From NCBI GenBank assembly GCA_002398825.1, contig DHBS01000041.1:1-33450 (forward strand): a stretch of DNA of 33,450 nt, in the 5' to 3' direction. Positions 31,914 to 33,450 of the stretch are shown here, piece after piece; within the stretch, counting starts at the first letter, position 1, and each line of letters begins with the position of its first letter. A model generated the notes under the pieces. It was not told the DNA's origin. It worked only from the letters and a program-made list of their open reading frames with translations, and did no database searches. The translations under genes and the position numbers were made by a program. The stretch is from Syntrophomonas sp. UBA4922 (GTDB taxonomy: Bacteria > Bacillota > Syntrophomonadia > Syntrophomonadales > Syntrophomonadaceae).

Positions 31914-32710
31914 TGCCCCAAAGACTGGCAGTTATCGGTTGCGGCAAAATGGCTTACGCCATACTCAAAGGACTTGACCGGCAGGCTTTTGCGGCAGTTT
32001 ATTGCAATGATATCAACCCGGCCCGCAGCGCTTTGTTCGAGGCCGAGTTCGGAGCCGCGGCCTGCGCATTGTGCGAATCCATAGAGGCGGCCGATGTGAT
32101 CATCCTGGCGGTCAAACCCCAACAGCTCGAGCAGGTCATGAAGGACAGCCTGGGAACCTGGAGTTCGGGTAAACTGTTGATCTCGGTTTTGGCCGGGGTC
32201 AAGACCGAAACCCTGGAAAAGGCCAGCGGCTGTAAAACCGCAGTCATCCGGGTCATGCCCAATACCCCCTGCTTAATCGGCCAAGGGGTATCGGCCCTGT
32301 GTGCGGGCAAGCTGGCTACGCCGGTGCAGATGCAGATCGCCCGGGATATTTTTGCCCAGTTGGGTGCGGCGGTAACTGTTGAAGAAAAACTGATGGACGC
32401 TGTCACCGCAGTCTCAGGAAGCGGCCCGGCCTATGTGTTTTTAGCGGTTGAAGCCATGATTAACGCCGCGGTGAATGTCGGCCTGGATGCGCCCCTGGCC
32501 CGGGAACTGGTGCTTGCGACCTTTAAAGGCAGCGTGGCCATGCTGGAGTCTGAAAGCCTGCATCCGGCTATACTGAGAGAACAGGTGTGTTCTCCTGCCG
32601 GCACCACCATCGCCGGGGTCAGGCAGCTGGAAGCCAACGGCCTGCGCAAGGCTTTCTTCGACGCCATTGAAAAAGCCTACCAGCGCTCCATAGAGCTGGG
32701 CAGACAATAA
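31913..32710 (+). CDS. proC: Pyrroline-5-carboxylate reductase
   Basis: A 265-residue enzyme making proline from 1-pyrroline-5-carboxylate with NAD(P)H. The N-terminal Rossmann motif is LAVIGCGKMAYAILKGL. VIRVMPNTPCLIGQGVSALC and the signature SGSGPAYVFLAVEAMINAAVNVGL, then SPAGTTIAGVRQLE, are clear. The start is GTG 31913, overlapping the sepF stop (TAGTG), so the two are translationally coupled. Location in the division cluster is a common Firmicute arrangement. Confidence 0.95.
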   Translation: MPQRLAVIGCGKMAYAILKGLDRQAFAAVYCNDINPARSALFEAEFGAAACALCESIEAADVIILAVKPQQLEQVMKDSLGTWSSGKLLISVLAGVKTETLEKASGCKTAVIRVMPNTPCLIGQGVSALCAGKLATPVQMQIARDIFAQLGAAVTVEEKLMDAVTAVSGSGPAYVFLAVEAMINAAVNVGLDAPLARELVLATFKGSVAMLESESLHPAILREQVCSPAGTTIAGVRQLEANGLRKAFFDAIEKAYQRSIELGRQ

Positions 32711-32728
32711 AAGACGGGAGAGAAAGAA

Positions 32729-33001
32729 TTGAGCGGCTTATTAATCCAAATCGTCAATATCGCCTTCAGCGTATTAATCTGGATGGTGATTATACGCTGT
32801 CTGCTGTCATTTATACCCCATAATCCTTACCAGTCCATCATCCGTTTTGTGTACGAGGTCACCGAACCGATCATGGCCCCCTTCCGGCGCCTGGTGCCGA
32901 TGCTGGGCGGGCTGGATCTTTCACCCATCGTGGTGGTTTTAGCTCTGGAAGTGGTGCGCTGGGCGGTTATCCGGGTCATATTGATGATATTCAGATTCTA
33001 A
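32729..33001 (+). CDS. yggT: YggT-family membrane protein (YlmG)
   Basis: A 90-residue protein with two hydrophobic segments (~5-25 and ~60-85) around the YggT signature FIPHNPYQSIIRFVYEVTEPIMAPFRRLVP. Members are small inner-membrane proteins linked to division, plastid/chromosome organisation or osmotic tolerance, without a fixed function. The start is TTG 32729, with a GGGAGAGAAAG stretch just before it. It follows proC by 18 bases, so it probably belongs to the same operon. Confidence 0.9.
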   Translation: MSGLLIQIVNIAFSVLIWMVIIRCLLSFIPHNPYQSIIRFVYEVTEPIMAPFRRLVPMLGGLDLSPIVVVLALEVVRWAVIRVILMIFRF

Positions 33002-33085
33002 CCGCCTGATCTAATAACTACGAATCATAAGAGCCGGTATCTGCCGGTCATTTGGTCATTTATCAAAGGAGTTGTCTTTTAAACT

Positions 33086-33450
33086 ATGCGAGAATTAGAA
33101 CTCCTGGCCCCAGCCGGAAAATGGGAAGTATTAGAGGCTGTGGCTGAGGCCGGGGCTGATGCGGTATACTGCGGAGACAAGCGCTTCAATATGCGCATGC
33201 TCAAACCCGGTATGAATTTCACCCCTGAGGAACTTCAGGATGCGGCCGCCTATCTGCATCAGCAGGACAAGAAATTATACATCACCGTAAACAACCTCTA
33301 CTATGACCGCGAACTGAGCGAACTGCGCGGCTATCTGGATTTTGTGCAGGATATCGGGGCTGACGGCATGATCGTGCAGGATATGGCAGTGGTGGCTTTG
33401 GCCCAGGAAATGGGCCTGACCGTGCCCTTGCATGCCAGTGTACAGATGGG
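33086..33450 (+). CDS. U32 family peptidase/hydroxylase-like protein, N-terminal part
   Basis: The first ~121 residues of a gene that runs off the window. MRELELLAPAGKWEVLEAV and GADAVYCGDKRFNMR, then LHQQDKKLYITVNNLYYDRELSEL and the start of LHASVQMG, are the N-terminal hallmarks of the U32 family. The family includes collagenase-like peptidases and tRNA or ubiquinone hydroxylation factors; which one cannot be decided from this part. AAAGGAG lies 14 bases before the ATG, longer than ideal. Confidence 0.88.
   Translation, partial: MRELELLAPAGKWEVLEAVAEAGADAVYCGDKRFNMRMLKPGMNFTPEELQDAAAYLHQQDKKLYITVNNLYYDRELSELRGYLDFVQDIGADGMIVQDMAVVALAQEMGLTVPLHASVQM

Overview
The window looks like chromosomal DNA of an anaerobic, flagellated, probably spore-forming Firmicute of moderate G+C. 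A Syntrophomonas-like clostridium is my best guess. This is inferred from gene content: a SigI/RsgI pair, an SdpR/SdpI pair, SepF and an ylm-type cell-division cluster, KinA-like kinase motifs, S-layer homology (SLH) proteins and frequent TTG/GTG starts behind strong AAGGAGG sites. No rRNA, tRNA or CRISPR array was seen.

Layout. 1-282: end of a formate/nitrite-type channel. 511-5812: tight three-gene signalling operon (hybrid GAF kinase, CheR methyltransferase, receiver-PAS-kinase). 6022-7934 (minus): a small protein with a duplicated motif behind a sigma-54-type promoter, then a cation-diffusion exporter. 8202-10752: EamA exporter, Hsp20, and an sdpR-sdpI operon with a clear sigma-A promoter. 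10995-11717: DUF364 protein. 11987-15392: an SLH protein ending in an acidic tail with 19 consecutive Asp, followed by sigI and rsgI.

15481-24354 appears to be an acquired island between rsgI and flgJ. Its left edge is a scar: a degenerate 3' end of a flgJ-like gene abuts a degenerate 3' end of an rsgI-like gene. Next come the tail of a large serine recombinase and the tail of a conjugative-element protein. The cargo is a MalT/LuxR-type ATPase regulator, a DUF2442 protein and two secreted SLH proteins, one of 1323 residues with internally duplicated modules. The regulator may control the surface proteins (inference from position).

24425-33450 returns to core genes: flgJ-like and flgG (minus, with a flagellar-sigma-like promoter and structured leader), ylmC/ymxH, nrdR, an unrecognised HTH/zinc-ribbon protein, a DUF2007 protein, pgeF (ylmD), a PhoB/PhoR-like pair, yggS (ylmE), sepF (ylmF), proC, yggT (ylmG) and the start of a U32 peptidase. 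The order resembles the Bacillus ylmC-D-E-F-G cluster with nrdR, a two-component pair and proC interspersed.

Several starts were moved to the codon with a convincing ribosome-binding site. No database search was possible, so family names rest on motifs recognised by eye.
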